From Cellulosimicrobium sp. Marseille-Q4280 (lineage in GTDB: Bacteria > Actinomycetota > Actinomycetes > Actinomycetales > Cellulomonadaceae), in the NCBI RefSeq assembly GCF_943181405.1, contig NZ_CALPBY010000006.1, positions 365,043-429,042 of the forward strand: 64,000 bases of DNA. Direction: 5' to 3'. A program made the translations under genes and the position numbers. Shown piece by piece: positions 15,084 through 23,588 of this stretch. The notes under the pieces are model-generated. The model made no database searches. It was not told the origin of the DNA and saw only the letters and a program-made list of their open reading frames with translations. The stretch's first letter is position 1. Each line of letters opens with the position of its first letter.

Positions 15084-16050
15084 CGACGATCTCACCTCCT
15101 GGCTGCTCGACGCCGACCCGGCGCTGCGGTGGCAGGTCGAGCGCGACCTGGTCCGCGCGCCGTCGGACGTGTGGGAGGCGACGAGATCCCGCGTGGCGAC
15201 CGAGGGTCTCGGCGCGCGGCTGCTCGCGCACCAGGACCCCGACGGCCGGTGGGCGGGCGGCGCGTACTTCCCGGGGAGCTCGGCCGCGACCGACGCGGAG
15301 GGCCGGGCCGAGGAGGGCCAGCCGTGGACCGCGACGACGTGGTCGCTCAACGCGCTGCGGGAGTGGGGGCTCGACCCCGCGGTCCTGCAGGCCCGCCGTA
15401 CTCCAGAGCTCCTGGCCGAGAGCTGCCGCTGGGAGTACGACGACCTGCCGTACTGGGACGGCGAGGTCGACTGGTGCATCAACGGGTACACGCTCGCGAA
15501 CGGCGCGTGGCTCGGCGTCGACGTCTCGGGCCTGCGGCGTCGGATCATCGACGGGCGCCTGGACGACGGCGGCTGGAACTGCGAGTGGGTCGCGGGCGCC
15601 ACGGTCTCCTCGTTCCACTCGACGCTCAACACGCTGCGGGGGCTGCTCGCGTACGAGGAGCTCACGGGGAGCGACGACGAGGTCCGCGCCGCGCGCGCCA
15701 CGGGCGAGGACTACCTGCTGCGGCGGCACCTGCTCCACCGCCTCTCCACGGGCGAGCCCGTCGGTGACTGGGCGACGCGGTTCGCCTACCCGTTCCGCTG
15801 GTACTACAGCGTGCTCCACGCGACCGACTACTTCCGCCGCGCCTCGACCGTCGACGGGACGCCGCCCGACCCCCGCCTGGCCGAGGCCGTCGAGGTCGTG
15901 CGCGAGCGACGCCGGCCCGACGGCACGTGGCTCCAGGAGCACCGGCACCCGGGGCAGGTCTGGTTCGAGATCGACGTCCCGCCCGGCGAGCCGTCGAGGT
16001 GGCTGACGCTCTACGCGACACTCGTCCTCCGGTGGTGGGACGGTCGCTGA
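15076..16050 (+). CDS. Squalene-cyclase/prenyltransferase-like alpha-toroid protein
   Basis: This 324-residue soluble protein starts at ATG 15076. It contains repeated (QDPDGRWAGG, DDGGWNCEW, RPDGTWLQE)-type QW-like motifs and regularly spaced helices (TTWSLNALREWGL, TLNTLRGLLAYEEL). This is the alpha-alpha barrel of squalene cyclases and prenyltransferase beta subunits. It lacks the DxDD acid motif of true squalene-hopene cyclases, so catalytic cyclisation is unlikely. Family knowledge: short stand-alone members are widespread in actinobacteria and uncharacterised. It overlaps the pentapeptide-repeat gene by 8 bp yet has its own leaderless-type promoter. Function unknown. Confidence 0.8.
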   Translation: MGDDDLTSWLLDADPALRWQVERDLVRAPSDVWEATRSRVATEGLGARLLAHQDPDGRWAGGAYFPGSSAATDAEGRAEEGQPWTATTWSLNALREWGLDPAVLQARRTPELLAESCRWEYDDLPYWDGEVDWCINGYTLANGAWLGVDVSGLRRRIIDGRLDDGGWNCEWVAGATVSSFHSTLNTLRGLLAYEELTGSDDEVRAARATGEDYLLRRHLLHRLSTGEPVGDWATRFAYPFRWYYSVLHATDYFRRASTVDGTPPDPRLAEAVEVVRERRRPDGTWLQEHRHPGQVWFEIDVPPGEPSRWLTLYATLVLRWWDGR

Positions 16051-16091
16051 GAGCGGCCCACGCGGGCGACGTCACACCTCGATCTCCTACC

Positions 16092-16130
16092 CCTAGACCT
16101 GCTAGGCTATTGAGCCCTAGCAGTCCTAGG
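16092..16130. promoter_or_regulatory. Twin CCTAG-N5-CTAGG operators upstream of the PadR regulator
   Basis: CCTAG-acctg-CTAGG (16092-16106) and CCTAG-cagtc-CTAGG (16116-16130) are two copies of one inverted repeat, centres 24 bp apart. The second ends just before the AAGGAGG ribosome binding site of the PadR gene at 16148. The inner half-sites also form TGCTAGG-N9-CCTAGCA. Autoregulation by the PadR protein is the simplest reading. Confidence 0.7.
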
Positions 16131-16147
16131 TATGAAGGAGGCGCCCC

Positions 16148-16522
16148 GTGCGCATCGACAAGGACCTGGTCGCGGCGTCGGCCACCCCGCTCGTGCTCGG
16201 CATCCTCGCGGAGGGCGAGTCCTACGGGTACGCGATCCTCAAGCGCGTCGACGAGCTGTCCGACGGCCGGATGCAGTGGACCGACGGCATGCTCTACCCG
16301 CTGCTGCACCGGCTCGAGCGCCTCGGCCACGTGGAGGCGTCGTGGGGCGTGTCCGACGTCGGTCGCCGCCGCAAGCACTACGCGATCACGGCCTCGGGCC
16401 GCGAGGCGCTCGCGGAGCGGCAGGACCAGTGGGTCGTCGTCGCCGACGCGCTCCAGCGCGTGTGGCAGGCGGCGCAGCCGGACCCCGCACGACCGCCGCG
16501 CCTCGCGGACGGGTGGGCCTGA
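16148..16522 (+). CDS. PadR-family transcriptional regulator
   Basis: This 124-residue winged-helix protein starts at GTG 16148 behind a strong GAAGGAGG. The PadR domain covers about 1-85: PLVLGILAEGESYGYAILKRV, then DGMLYPLLHRLERLGHVEASW and RRRKHYAITASGREAL, matching the recognition helix and wing. A short C-terminal helix provides the dimer arm of subfamily-2 PadR proteins. Family knowledge: such regulators repress an adjacent membrane protein or exporter until a ligand binds. Its stop overlaps the start of the next gene (TGATG), so both are co-translated. Twin operators upstream support autoregulation. Confidence 0.93.
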   Translation: MRIDKDLVAASATPLVLGILAEGESYGYAILKRVDELSDGRMQWTDGMLYPLLHRLERLGHVEASWGVSDVGRRRKHYAITASGREALAERQDQWVVVADALQRVWQAAQPDPARPPRLADGWA

Positions 16523-17880
16523 TGGCACCCACGACGGCCGGGCCGCACGCCGAGCTGGAGGCGCAGATCGACCAGTGGCGCGGCTACGTGCGCCGTCGTG
16601 AGGCCATCTCGTCGGCGGACGTCGACGAGATGGAGGACCACCTGCGCGAGCGCGTCGAGGACCTGCGTGCCACCGGGCTCGACGACGAGGAGGCGTTCCT
16701 CGTCGCCGTGAAGCGCATGGGCGACCTCGACGCCGTCTCGCGCGAGTTCGCTCGCGAGCACTCCGACCGGCTGTGGAAGCAGCTCGTCCTCGTGCGCGAG
16801 GAGCCGGCGGACGGCACGCGGTCGTGGCGCGAGCTCGCGGTCGTCCTCGCGCTGGCCGTGGGTGCGGGGGTCGCGGTCAGGACGGCGACGTCGCTGGTCG
16901 GGGACGAGTGGGTGCTCCTGCGCAACGTCGCCCTGCTGGTCTTCCCGTTCCTCGCCGGCTACTTCGCCTGGAAGCGGCGGCTCACGTGGCAGGTGGGGCT
17001 GACGCTGCTCGTGCCGTTCGTCGTGCTGGCCGTCGTGCTCAACGCGTACCCGTTCGTCCCGGGCGGGTCCACCGAGATCATCGCGGCGATCCACACGCCG
17101 GTCGTGCTGTGGGCGCTCGTCGGCGTCGCGTACGTCGGCGGACGATGGCGGTCCGACGCGCGGCGCATGGACTTCGCGCGGTTCACCGGCGAGCTCGCGG
17201 TGTACTTCACGCTCCTCGCGCTCGGCGGGGGAGTGCTCGTCGGGCTCACGGCCGGCGTGTTCTCGCTCGCCGACGTCGATCTCGAGCCGTACCTCGAGGA
17301 CTGGATCCTGCCGTTCTGCGTCCCTGGCGCGCTCGTCGTCGCGGCATGGCTCGTGGAGGCCAAGCAGAACGTCGTCGAGAACATCGCACCCGTTCTCACG
17401 CGCGTGTTCACGCCGCTGACCGTCGTCATGCTCGTCGCGCTGTTCGCCGTGCTCGCCACGTCGGGGAACCTCGCCGACGTCGACCGCGACCTGCTCATCC
17501 TCATGGACGCGATCCTCGTGCTCGTCGTGTGCCTGCTGCTGTACTCGGTCTCGGCCCGCGACCCGCTCGCGCCGCCGACGCTCTTCGACGGACTGCAGCT
17601 CGCGCTCGTCGTCGGGGCGCTCGCGGTCGACGCCATCGCGCTGACGGCCATGCTCACGCGCATCGCCGAGTTCGGCGTCAGCCCCAACAAGGCCGTCGCG
17701 CTCGGGCTCAACCTGCTGCTGCTCGTCCACCTCGTCGGGTCGGCCGTCCTCATGGTCCGGTTCCTGAGGCACCGGCCGTTCGACGCGCTCGTGCGCTGGC
17801 AGACCCGGTTCCTGCCGGTCTACGCGGTGTGGGCGGCCGCCGTCGTGATCGTGGTCCCGCCGGTGTTCGGCTTCGTCTGA
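16522..17880 (+). CDS. Permease-prefix-domain multi-spanning membrane protein
   Basis: This 452-residue protein starts at ATG 16522, overlapping the PadR stop. Residues about 10-85 form the soluble permease-prefix/DUF1700-like helical domain (EMEDHLRERVEDLRATGLDDEEAFLVAVKRMG read in two halves). About eleven hydrophobic segments follow from 110 to 450, for example VVLALAVGAGVAV and LLVPFVVLAVVL, interrupted by DVDLEPYLEDW. Family knowledge: the prefix domain is commonly paired with PadR regulators, and the regulator-plus-membrane-protein pair responds to membrane or antimicrobial stress. No transporter signature is recognised in the membrane part. Confidence 0.83.
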   Translation: MAPTTAGPHAELEAQIDQWRGYVRRREAISSADVDEMEDHLRERVEDLRATGLDDEEAFLVAVKRMGDLDAVSREFAREHSDRLWKQLVLVREEPADGTRSWRELAVVLALAVGAGVAVRTATSLVGDEWVLLRNVALLVFPFLAGYFAWKRRLTWQVGLTLLVPFVVLAVVLNAYPFVPGGSTEIIAAIHTPVVLWALVGVAYVGGRWRSDARRMDFARFTGELAVYFTLLALGGGVLVGLTAGVFSLADVDLEPYLEDWILPFCVPGALVVAAWLVEAKQNVVENIAPVLTRVFTPLTVVMLVALFAVLATSGNLADVDRDLLILMDAILVLVVCLLLYSVSARDPLAPPTLFDGLQLALVVGALAVDAIALTAMLTRIAEFGVSPNKAVALGLNLLLLVHLVGSAVLMVRFLRHRPFDALVRWQTRFLPVYAVWAAAVVIVVPPVFGFV

Positions 17881-17896
17881 GCGGGGGACCTTCACC

Positions 17897-17958
17897 TGCC
17901 GAACCCCGGTTTGCGCGCCGATCGAGCCTGCGATCGACGCATGACCCGGGGTTCGGCA
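17897..17958. terminator. Inverted repeat between convergent membrane-protein and iron-import operons
   Basis: TGCCGAACCCCGG (17897-17909) pairs perfectly with CCGGGGTTCGGCA (17946-17958) across a 36-nt loop holding two CGATCG half-sites. It lies between two convergent genes and probably ends both transcripts. Confidence 0.65.
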
Positions 17959-18002
17959 CGCCACCCCAGGCCAGCGCGTGCCGGTCCCGACGGCGGGCGT
18001 CG

Positions 18003-18887
18003 TCAGGCCCGGCGCGGCCGCGCCTCCGGGACGACGAGCGGCGTCCCGGTGACCGGGTCGTCGATGATGCGGCAGGGCAGCCCGAAGACCTCCTCGACCA
18101 GGGCGGCCGTCACGACGTCTCCCGGCGCGCCCTCGGCGACGACCGCACCGTCCTTCATCGCGATGAGGTGCGTCGCGTACCGGCACGCGTGGTTGAGGTC
18201 GTGGAGCACCGCCACGAGCGTGTTGCCGCGGTCGCGGTTGAGGTCGGTGCACAGCTCGAGCAGCTCGACCTGGTGCGCGATGTCGAGGAACGTCGTCGGC
18301 TCGTCGAGCAGCAGGATCGGGGTCTCCTGCGCGAGGACCATCGCGACCCAGACGCGCTGGCGCTGCCCGCCCGAGAGCTCGTCGACGAGCCGGCCCGACA
18401 GCTCGGTGACGCCCGTGGCAGCCATCGCCTCGACGACCGCGGCCTCGTCCTCGCGCGACCACTGCCGCAGGAGCTTCTGGTGCGGGTACCGGCCGCGCGC
18501 GACGAGGTCCGCGACGGTGATGCCCTCGGGCGCGATCGACGTCTGCGGCAGCAGGCCGAGGCGGCGCGCGACCTCCTTCGCCGGGATCGACGAGATGGTC
18601 CGGCCGTCGAGCACCACCTGGCCCTGCGACGGCTTGAGCAGGCGCGACAGCGCGCGCAGGAGCGTCGACTTGCCGCACGCGTTCGGTCCGACGATCACCG
18701 TGAACGACCCGTCGGGGATCGTCACGTCGAGGTCCGTGGAGATGACGCGGTCGTCGTAGCCGAGCGTCACGCCGTCGGCGTGCAGGCGGTCGGCCGGCGG
18801 GACGTCCGCGGTCGTGCCCGACGGCGCGTCCCGGGTCCCGAGGTCGGCGTCGCCGTCGACCAGGTCGGCGGAGGTCGTGGCGCTCAC
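18003..18887 (-). CDS. fepC: Iron-siderophore ABC transporter ATP-binding protein
   Basis: This 294-residue ATPase starts at GTG 18887 behind GGAAGGA; an ATG at 18950 overlapping the upstream stop is an alternative that adds 21 residues. Signatures: Walker A VGPNACGKSTLL, Q-loop LLPQTS, ABC signature DELSGGQRQRVWVAM, Walker B ILLLDEPTTFLDI, H-loop VLHDLN. The NACGKST form of the P-loop and HDLNHACRYA are typical of FecE/FepC siderophore importers. It energises the FepD-FepG permease pair. It is third in an operon under an iron box. No substrate-binding lipoprotein is encoded beside it. Confidence 0.93.
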   Translation of the reverse strand: MSATTSADLVDGDADLGTRDAPSGTTADVPPADRLHADGVTLGYDDRVISTDLDVTIPDGSFTVIVGPNACGKSTLLRALSRLLKPSQGQVVLDGRTISSIPAKEVARRLGLLPQTSIAPEGITVADLVARGRYPHQKLLRQWSREDEAAVVEAMAATGVTELSGRLVDELSGGQRQRVWVAMVLAQETPILLLDEPTTFLDIAHQVELLELCTDLNRDRGNTLVAVLHDLNHACRYATHLIAMKDGAVVAEGAPGDVVTAALVEEVFGLPCRIIDDPVTGTPLVVPEARPRRA

Positions 18888-18946
18888 GGGTGTCCTTCCA
18901 CGTCGGGGGATCTGTCGGGAGAGCTGGCGGTCGAGCGGTCGGCGGC

Positions 18947-20047
18947 TCATCGGCGGGCCTCTCGCACGAGGAGCCACACGAGGTACGCGCCGCCGACGCT
19001 CACGGTGACCACGCCGACGGGGAGCTGGGTCGGCGCGAACGCGCGCTGTGCGACGAGGTCGCTCGCGGCGAGCAGGACGGCGCCCATCGCCGCGGCGGGC
19101 AGGATGCGGACGCCCGCGCTGCCCGTGAGTCGGCGCGCGAGCTGCGGCGCGGCGAGCGCGACGAACGCGATGGGCCCGGCGGCCGCGGTGGCGAGCGCGG
19201 TGAGGGCGACGCCCAGCAGGACCAGGGCGAGGCGCACCCGTTCGCCGCGCAGGCCGAGCGCCGTGGCGGCGTCGTCGCCGAGCTCGAGCATCGCCATGCG
19301 CGGCGCGAGCCACACGAGCGGGAGGGCGATGACCACGGCGAGCACGCACGCGGGCGCCGCCTGCGCCCAGGTGGTCCCGTTGAGCGACCCCGCGCCCCAG
19401 ACGGCGGCGGCCATCGCGGTCTCGAGGTCCGCCTTGAGGATGAGCCACGTGTTGAGCGACGCGAGCATCGCCGACACCGCGATGCCGACGATGATGAGCC
19501 GGAAGCCTTGGACCCCGCGCCGGTACGCGAGCACGTAGACCACCGCGGCGGTGGCGATCCCGCCGAGCAGCGCGCCGCCCGCGACGGACGTGTACCCGCT
19601 CCCGAGCACGGTCATGACGACGAGCGCGCCCGTGTACGCGCCCGTGTTGAAGCCGATGATGTCGGGGCTGCCCAGGGGGTTGCGCGTGAGCGACTGGAAG
19701 ATCGCGCCGCTCGCCCCGAGGCACGCCCCGAGCACGAGCGCCAGGAGGGCTCGCGGGAGCCGCCACTCGACGACGACCATCTGGACGGGGCCGTCCGAGC
19801 CGCCGACGAGCGCACCGAGCACCTGAGCGACGGTCAGCGGGTAGTCGCCCGTCATGAGCGCGACCACCCCGATGGCGAGCGCGACGACCAGCAGGCCCAG
19901 GCACACGGCGATCGTGCGCAGGTCGAGCCGCTGGCTCAGGCGGCCGCCGAACCCGCGCACGACGCGGGTCGGGCGTCCGAAGTCGACGCGGGCGCCGTCG
20001 TCGGGCGGGACCGACGGCGTACCTCGTACCGGTGCCGGGGCGCTCAC
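18947..20047 (-). CDS. fepG: FecCD-family siderophore permease (second subunit)
   Basis: This 366-residue polytopic protein starts at GTG 20047, overlapping the fepD stop (GTGA). After a 40-residue cytoplasmic leader come about ten transmembrane segments in BtuC/FecCD order. Landmarks are the coupling-region motif SLTRNPLGSPDIIGFNTGAYTGA read in two parts, WGAGSLNGTTW, and GPIAFVALAAPQLARRLTGS near the ATPase-contact loop. Family knowledge: it pairs with FepD to form the channel for ferric siderophores. The initial 30 residues are Pro/Arg-rich and probably disordered. Confidence 0.92.
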   Translation of the reverse strand: MSAPAPVRGTPSVPPDDGARVDFGRPTRVVRGFGGRLSQRLDLRTIAVCLGLLVVALAIGVVALMTGDYPLTVAQVLGALVGGSDGPVQMVVVEWRLPRALLALVLGACLGASGAIFQSLTRNPLGSPDIIGFNTGAYTGALVVMTVLGSGYTSVAGGALLGGIATAAVVYVLAYRRGVQGFRLIIVGIAVSAMLASLNTWLILKADLETAMAAAVWGAGSLNGTTWAQAAPACVLAVVIALPLVWLAPRMAMLELGDDAATALGLRGERVRLALVLLGVALTALATAAAGPIAFVALAAPQLARRLTGSAGVRILPAAAMGAVLLAASDLVAQRAFAPTQLPVGVVTVSVGGAYLVWLLVREARR

Positions 20048-21168
20048 AGCCCGCTCGCCTTCGCGCGGCGCACGAGCGCGATGAGCACGGGGGCGCCGAC
20101 GAACGCGGTGACGACGCCGACCTGGACCTCGCCGGGGGTCGCGACGACACGGCCGATGACGTCGGAGACGAGGAGGAGGACGGGTGCGAGCACCGCGGAG
20201 TACGGGATGATCCACCGCTGGTCGGGACCGACCGTCCAGCGCGCGACGTGCGGCACCATGAGCCCGACGAACGCGATCGGACCCGCCACGGCCGTCGCCG
20301 CGCCGCACAGGAGCGTCACGGAGATGCCGACCAGCACGCGCGTGCGCCCGACGTGCGCTCCGAGCGAGCTCGCGAGGTCGTCGCCGAGGGCGACGGCGTT
20401 GAGCGGTCGCGCGACGAGGAGCGCGAGCACCAGGCCGACGACGACGAACGGCGCGATCGTCCCCGCCATCTCCATGGTCCGACCCGCGAGCGAGCCCGCG
20501 GTCCAGAACCGCATGCGGTCGAACACGGTGGGGTCGAGGAGCATGATCCCCTGCGAGATCCCGCCGAGCACGGCGGCGAGCGCGACGCCGGCGAGCGTGA
20601 GCCGCACCGGGGTCGCTCCCCCACGCCCCTGCGAGCCGATCGCGTAGACCGCGACCGTCGCGAGGATCGCGCCGAGGAACGCGAACCAGACGAACGACGA
20701 CATGTCGGTGATCCCGAGGAGCGCGACCGCGAGCACGACCACGAACGCGGCGCCCGCATTGACGCCCAGGATCCCGGGGTCCGCCAGGGGGTTGCGGGTC
20801 ATCGCCTGGATGAGCGCCCCCGCGACGCCGAGCGCCGCGCCCACGAGGAGCCCGACGACCGTGCGCGGCAGGCGCAGGTCGCGCACGATCACGTGGTCCG
20901 CGGACCCGTCGTACGCGGTGAGCGCGTCCCAGACCGTCGAGGTCGGGACGGCCTTCGACCCGACGACCAGGCTGAGCACGACCGCGCCGACGAGCACGAC
21001 GACCGCGACGAGGAGGCCGAGTCCGCGGGCGGCGTTGCTGCGGGCGAGGCCCGGCGCGGGGCGGTCGTCGGGTGCGTACGACGTCACGTGAGGGGGCGGG
21101 CCGACCGTGCCGGACGCGTCGCGCGGCGTGGGGACGCGCGGCGCACGGGTGTCGGCGGACGGGGACAT
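20044..21168 (-). CDS. fepD: FecCD-family siderophore permease (first subunit)
   Basis: This 374-residue membrane protein starts at ATG 21168, after a leader of about 75 nt that begins inside an iron box. About 50 polar residues precede ten predicted transmembrane segments. FecCD hallmarks are IQAMTRNPLADPGILGVNAG (ATPase coupling), FWTAGSLAGRTM and GPIAFVGLMVPHVARW. The TRNPLADPGxLG motif is nearly invariant in siderophore importers. First gene of fepD-fepG-fepC with 4-bp overlap to fepG. Iron-repressed expression through a DtxR/IdeR-type protein is strongly suggested by the operator at 21233-21251. Confidence 0.93.
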   Translation of the reverse strand: MSPSADTRAPRVPTPRDASGTVGPPPHVTSYAPDDRPAPGLARSNAARGLGLLVAVVVLVGAVVLSLVVGSKAVPTSTVWDALTAYDGSADHVIVRDLRLPRTVVGLLVGAALGVAGALIQAMTRNPLADPGILGVNAGAAFVVVLAVALLGITDMSSFVWFAFLGAILATVAVYAIGSQGRGGATPVRLTLAGVALAAVLGGISQGIMLLDPTVFDRMRFWTAGSLAGRTMEMAGTIAPFVVVGLVLALLVARPLNAVALGDDLASSLGAHVGRTRVLVGISVTLLCGAATAVAGPIAFVGLMVPHVARWTVGPDQRWIIPYSAVLAPVLLLVSDVIGRVVATPGEVQVGVVTAFVGAPVLIALVRRAKASGL

Positions 21169-21232
21169 GCGGCTCTCAGGATCTGCTCGGCGGAACCGGG
21201 CCGGCTGGCCCGCCCGGTCGCACCCTCAGGGC

Positions 21233-21251
21233 GAAGGTCAGCCTCACCTTA
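21233..21251 (-). promoter_or_regulatory. DtxR/IdeR-type iron box over the fepDGC promoter
   Basis: On the minus strand TAAGGTGAGGCTGACCTTC matches the DtxR/IdeR consensus TTAGGTTAGGCTAACCTAA at most positions. TAAGGT at its 5' end (21251-21246) can be the -10, with TTGCCG at 21276-21271 as a distant -35. Iron-loaded repressor would block initiation. Confidence 0.85.
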
Positions 21252-21337
21252 TTTCACCGACCAGTGCTCTCGGCAAACCGCCTGACGGCGGGCCCGCGGT
21301 CTCGGGTCGCCCCGCCCGGGTGTGCGAGAGTGACGGC

Positions 21338-21934
21338 ATGACCCGTCACGTCCCCGTCGCCGCCGACCACGTCGTCACCGTGGACGACGAGGGCCGCCGC
21401 ACCGGAACCTTCGAGCGCTCCGCCGTCCACACGACGGAGACGCCCCTCCACCTGGCCTTCTCCTGCTACGTGCTCGACGACGCCGGTCGCCTCCTGCTCA
21501 CACGCCGTGCGCTCGCGAAGCGCACGTGGCCCGGCGTATGGACCAACTCGTTCTGCGGCCACCCGCGCTGGACGGAGACGACCGAGGAGTCGATCACCCG
21601 CCACGCGCAGCACGAGCTCGGGCTGCAGGTCACCGACCTCGAGGTCGCCGTCCCCGGCTTCCGGTACCGCGCGGTCGACGCGTCCGGCGTGGTCGAGAAC
21701 GAGATCTGCCCCGTCTACACGGCGCGCGCCCAGGGCGGCGTCGACCCGAACCCCGACGAGGTCATGGAGCTCGCGTGGGCCGAACCGGGCGACGTCGTGC
21801 GCGCCGTGGACGCCACGCCCTGGGCGTTCAGCCCGTGGATGGTCCTGCAGGTCGCGGCGCTGCGCACCGCTGCCGGCACGGGCGACGGCCCGACGGCGCA
21901 GCTCGCCGCCGCGCTCGGGTCACCGACGGCCTGA
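21338..21934 (+). CDS. idi: Type I isopentenyl-diphosphate delta-isomerase
   Basis: This 198-residue Nudix-fold enzyme interconverts IPP and DMAPP for isoprenoid synthesis. Starting at ATG 21338, it shows the metal/active-site segments LTRRALAKRTWPGVWTNSFCGHP (catalytic Cys in NSFCGHP) and ESITRHAQHELGL, then VVENEICPVYTA (active-site Glu in NEICPV) and WAFSPWMVLQ, all diagnostic of type I Idi. Length matches E. coli Idi (182). GAGAGT six bases before the ATG is a weak leaderless-type -10. It is alone between the iron-import operon and the WXG cassette; no other isoprenoid gene is adjacent. Confidence 0.95.
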   Translation: MTRHVPVAADHVVTVDDEGRRTGTFERSAVHTTETPLHLAFSCYVLDDAGRLLLTRRALAKRTWPGVWTNSFCGHPRWTETTEESITRHAQHELGLQVTDLEVAVPGFRYRAVDASGVVENEICPVYTARAQGGVDPNPDEVMELAWAEPGDVVRAVDATPWAFSPWMVLQVAALRTAAGTGDGPTAQLAAALGSPTA

Positions 21935-21984
21935 CGGGACCGCGGAGCGACGCACCGCCGCCACCGCCGGGCGACGGTCCGCGG

Positions 21985-22770
21985 CTACCGGGCTGGCTGC
22001 GAGCGCCGCGCGCGCGGGCCGCGCATCCACTCGGGGATCGCGAGGCGGTCCGCGCCGTCGGGCGACACCTCGACCGGACGCGGCGGCAGGGCGAGCGCCT
22101 CGACGTCCTGCGCGCCGGGCACTCCGGCCGCCCGCATGGTCTCGCCGAGCGCGCGGACGAGCGCCTCCTGCCGGCGCGGGTCGCGCGCGGAGAACATCCA
22201 CAGGTCGGCGCTCTGCGCCGTCGCGAGCGACACGGGCTCGCGACGGGCGGCGGCACGGCGTGCCAGGACGGGGCTGACCCCGACGAACGTCACGCACCGG
22301 CGCGACCACAGCACCGTGCGCGAGGCGCCCGACACGCCCCGGTCGGCGAGCAGCAGCCCCGTCGTGCGCTGGTTGCCGACGACCGCCCGCACCGTGCGCG
22401 GGTCGATCGCCGTGAACGGCAGGACGGCAGGGCGCAGGAGCGGCGCGAACGAGCCGACGAGGATCCCGTGGTCGAGCACCACGAGCTTCTCCGACGCGAG
22501 GAACCACAGGGCCAGGGCCGCGAGGGCCGCGAACGCCGGCAGCAGCACCGCGACGGACGACGGCGCGGCGTTGCCCACGAGCGACGGCCCTGCCGAGAAC
22601 ACGAGCACGATCAGCACGAGGACCGTCCACGCAGGCCCGTTGAGCGTCGCGGCGGACACGTGGCGCACCTCGCCGAGACCCGACGCCGCGGCGAGGTGAC
22701 GGACCTTGGCTGTCGCGCGGTCGCCGGTCGGCCGGGGAGCACCTGGGCGCGCGCCGGGGACGGCCGTCAT
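21985..22770 (-). CDS. Two-TM protein of the WXG100-type cassette
   Basis: This 261-residue protein starts at ATG 22770, overlapping the previous stop as ATGA. After a polar N-terminus (1-45) two transmembrane segments follow (WTVLVLIVLVFSAGPSLVG and VAVLLPAFAALAALALWFL). A long cytoplasmic domain (about 90-261) contains KLVVLDHGILVGSFAPLLRPAVLPFTAIDP, split by strands that resemble a PH-like YcxB/DUF fold, and ends DRLAIPEWMRGPRARRSQ. No known family is recognised with confidence. Its gene is third in a translationally coupled row with the WXG protein, so it may be a membrane partner of that protein; this is inference. Confidence 0.75.
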   Translation of the reverse strand: MTAVPGARPGAPRPTGDRATAKVRHLAAASGLGEVRHVSAATLNGPAWTVLVLIVLVFSAGPSLVGNAAPSSVAVLLPAFAALAALALWFLASEKLVVLDHGILVGSFAPLLRPAVLPFTAIDPRTVRAVVGNQRTTGLLLADRGVSGASRTVLWSRRCVTFVGVSPVLARRAAARREPVSLATAQSADLWMFSARDPRRQEALVRALGETMRAAGVPGAQDVEALALPPRPVEVSPDGADRLAIPEWMRGPRARRSQPAR

Positions 22771-23588
22771 CGGCCCAGCAGCTCGAGCGGGAGACGGCGG
22801 ACCGTCGCGGCACCCACCTCGGACAGCGTGAGCGTCACGGGTGCGCCGTCGGCTCCGTGCTCCTCGCCGCGCACGACGTACACACCGTCCGGTGTCGCGT
22901 AGACGCTGACCTGGACGAGCACGTCCGATCCGGCCCGGACGCCCGCGAGCGTCGTCACGGCGACCGCGTCGGAGATCTCCGGCAGGGTCGGGGCCTGCGC
23001 CGTGAACTCCTCCACGGTGAAGGTCTGCGACCGTCCGTCGAGGACGGCCTTCGTCGCGGGGTCGAGGAAGACCGCGAGACGCCCGGCGAGGTCCGCGAGC
23101 GGGTAGACGCTGAACGCGTGGTGCCCGCTCGGCGCGACCTCCTCCTCGAGCACACGGTCGTCCTCGTGGAGGTACACGTACACCCAGTGCTTGCCGAGCG
23201 CCGTCGTGCGCTCCGCGGAGAGGATCGCGTTCGCGGTGCGCCGGAGCACGAGCGGCCCCGTGACCTCGGGCGCGGCCTCTATGCCGACCTGCGGGTCGCC
23301 GTCGGGGCCGGGGTCGGCGGCGCCGTCCGACGGGACGACGAGACCGCGCGCGAGGAGCGAGCGCAGCGCGACCCGCCCGACGAGCGCGCGGTCCGCGCCC
23401 TCCTGGGCGTCGAGCCACGGGAGGGCGACGAGCTGCTCGTGGTGGAGGCCGTCGAGGATCGTCACCTCTTCGTCGGTGAGCGTGACGAGGTGCGTCACCT
23501 CGCCCGCGGTGGAGCGTGCGAGCGTCTGCTCGGCCGCGGCGATGTCGCTGACGGACCACCGCATGTGCTGCTCGGTCTGCTCGGTCAC
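22767..23588 (-). CDS. Unrecognised acidic protein of the WXG100-type cassette (EspG-like position)
   Basis: This 273-residue soluble protein is read from GTG 23588 (GTGA overlap with the WXG gene) behind GGAGGG; ATG at residue 9 is an alternative. No signal peptide or membrane helix is present. The sequence alternates helices and strands (LPWLDAQEGADRALVGRVALRSLLARGLVV, then ALGKHWVYVYLHEDDRVLEEEV). Size, acidity and place beside a WXG protein recall EspG-type chaperones of ESX systems, but no motif proves it. The repeated strands near the C-terminus (DVLVQVSVYATPDGVYVVRGEE) fit such a fold. Assignment stays open. Confidence 0.75.
   Translation of the reverse strand: MTEQTEQHMRWSVSDIAAAEQTLARSTAGEVTHLVTLTDEEVTILDGLHHEQLVALPWLDAQEGADRALVGRVALRSLLARGLVVPSDGAADPGPDGDPQVGIEAAPEVTGPLVLRRTANAILSAERTTALGKHWVYVYLHEDDRVLEEEVAPSGHHAFSVYPLADLAGRLAVFLDPATKAVLDGRSQTFTVEEFTAQAPTLPEISDAVAVTTLAGVRAGSDVLVQVSVYATPDGVYVVRGEEHGADGAPVTLTLSEVGAATVRRLPLELLGR

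Noticed and set aside
16378-18678. A 766-codon antisense frame across the PadR/membrane-protein genes
   Set aside because: Shadow of coding DNA: low-complexity Arg/Asp/Glu/His runs, no recognised domain, no start signals.
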